Of a stretch of DNA of 35,555 nucleotides, positions 35,079-35,555 are shown one piece after another. The DNA comes from Prevotella sp. (GTDB lineage Bacteria > Bacteroidota > Bacteroidia > Bacteroidales > Bacteroidaceae): contig JAFUAK010000153.1 in the NCBI GenBank assembly GCA_017460765.1, positions 1-35,555 of the forward strand. Reading direction: 5' to 3'. A model generated the notes under the pieces. The model searched no databases. It was given only the letters and a program-made list of their open reading frames with translations, and had not been told where the DNA came from. Made by a program: the position numbers and the translations under genes. Each line of letters begins with the position of its first letter. Position 1 is the first letter of the stretch.

Positions 35079-35429
35079 ATGGAATCAATCGCATTTGAGA
35101 GCCACATGGTAGGCTTCAATGTGTTCATTAACGAGATGGGTATCCGTCTCTACATCCGTTTCTGGGAGCAAAGCAAGAGACACAACGGGCTTCCTGACAT
35201 GTGCGTCATTCTCGTAACAGCCAACTTCCAATCTCATGAGCGACGACACATTCGAAACCTCGCTAAGTTTCTCAACTCGGTTGTTCCACGTTACGGCTAC
35301 GAATTTCTCGCCATTGAACAAAATGATGAACTAAACCTGCATCTGAATCTGCCAGAGGTACCAGTCCGAAACAGTTGGTGCTACTTCGCACCTTTCGGTG
35401 AAGAACTGGCAGAGCAACTAGAAGATTAG
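35079..35429 (+). CDS. Unrecognised small protein (116 aa)
   Basis: From the ATG at 35079 the product is 116 residues, soluble, with mixed alpha/beta character: MVGFNVFINEMGIRLYIRFWEQ, MCVILVTANFQ, then HERRHIRNLAKFLNSVV and an acidic end GEELAEQLED. A TTG at 35025 would add 18 residues and overlap the preceding frame by 10 bp. A good terminator follows at once. I see no family match. The location in AT-rich accessory DNA next to a broken ART-like gene suggests horizontally acquired cargo. Confidence 0.55.
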   Translation: MESIAFESHMVGFNVFINEMGIRLYIRFWEQSKRHNGLPDMCVILVTANFQSHERRHIRNLAKFLNSVVPRYGYEFLAIEQNDELNLHLNLPEVPVRNSWCYFAPFGEELAEQLED

Positions 35430-35441
35430 CGACATTTGTTC

Positions 35442-35474
35442 AGCCCCAAGTCATTCAAAGGCTTGGGGCTTTTA
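35442..35474 (+). terminator. Intrinsic terminator
   Basis: A perfect 9-bp stem (35442-35450 with 35462-35470) and an 11-base loop lead into TTTTATT. It ends the small-gene cluster. The remaining 80 bp of the window hold nothing I can identify. Confidence 0.85.
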
Positions 35475-35555
35475 TTACTCAATTTTCAACTTTTTGCATC
35501 CTCTTCTATTAAATAATGTGTATTTTTAGGCTCCATAAGCAAAAATCTCACAAAT

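Overview
The window looks like chromosomal DNA from a Bacteroidales bacterium, most likely Prevotella or a close relative. Evidence: promoters repeatedly follow the Bacteroidetes sigma-ABfr pattern (TTTG, 19-20 bp, TAnnTTTG); there are a LruC-domain lipoprotein, a TPR/HTH membrane regulator of the DUF6377 kind, an OstA-like protein, and a small secreted protein ending in a Prevotella-style C-terminal tail. Most genes lack Shine-Dalgarno sequences.

Layout. 1-7640: a HAD phosphatase with a tiny secreted protein, a 5'-truncated carbohydrate-binding-module gene, a DUF6377-type regulator, a LruC lipoprotein, an AqpZ water channel and a GH43 glycosidase. 7727-13377: a large PPDK_N-like (ATP-grasp) protein with receiver-like N-terminal regions, a YqiA-type hydrolase fused to a degenerate 5'-nucleotidase-like domain, an independent short transcription unit (22-codon ORF plus terminator), metY and tRNA-Val(UAC). 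13471-27671: a long minus-strand block, lptB / tig / clpP-clpX-recQ-guaB-ppiC-surA-like-ostA-like-mutL, whose last eight genes are tightly packed or overlapping and form a housekeeping operon for proteolysis, DNA repair, GMP synthesis and outer-membrane biogenesis. 27761-29293: mlaE-mlaF, divergent from lptB. 29402-33247: a four-gene partner-switching operon (TPR-TM-PP2C phosphatase, RsbW-like kinase, STAS antagonist, and a GHKL ATPase that contains no histidine). 33248-35555: visibly AT-rich accessory DNA. It holds a ~525-bp inverted-repeat element built of two arrays of six 11-bp iterons, twin perfect palindromes, a GC-rich possibly transcribed segment, a small gene followed by an internally deleted ADP-ribosyltransferase-like gene, and two unrecognised small genes.

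How genes work together. Envelope biogenesis dominates (LptB, OstA-like, parvulin chaperones, MlaEF). Two separate regulators (1709-3367 and 29402-31522) share the same design: signal peptide, TPRs, one membrane helix, coiled coil, then a cytoplasmic output domain. The most unusual items are the iteron inverted repeat (33335-33859), the histidine-free GHKL protein in the partner-switching operon, and the short unit upstream of metY. All assignments come from reading the sequence and recalling family motifs; no searches or folding were run.
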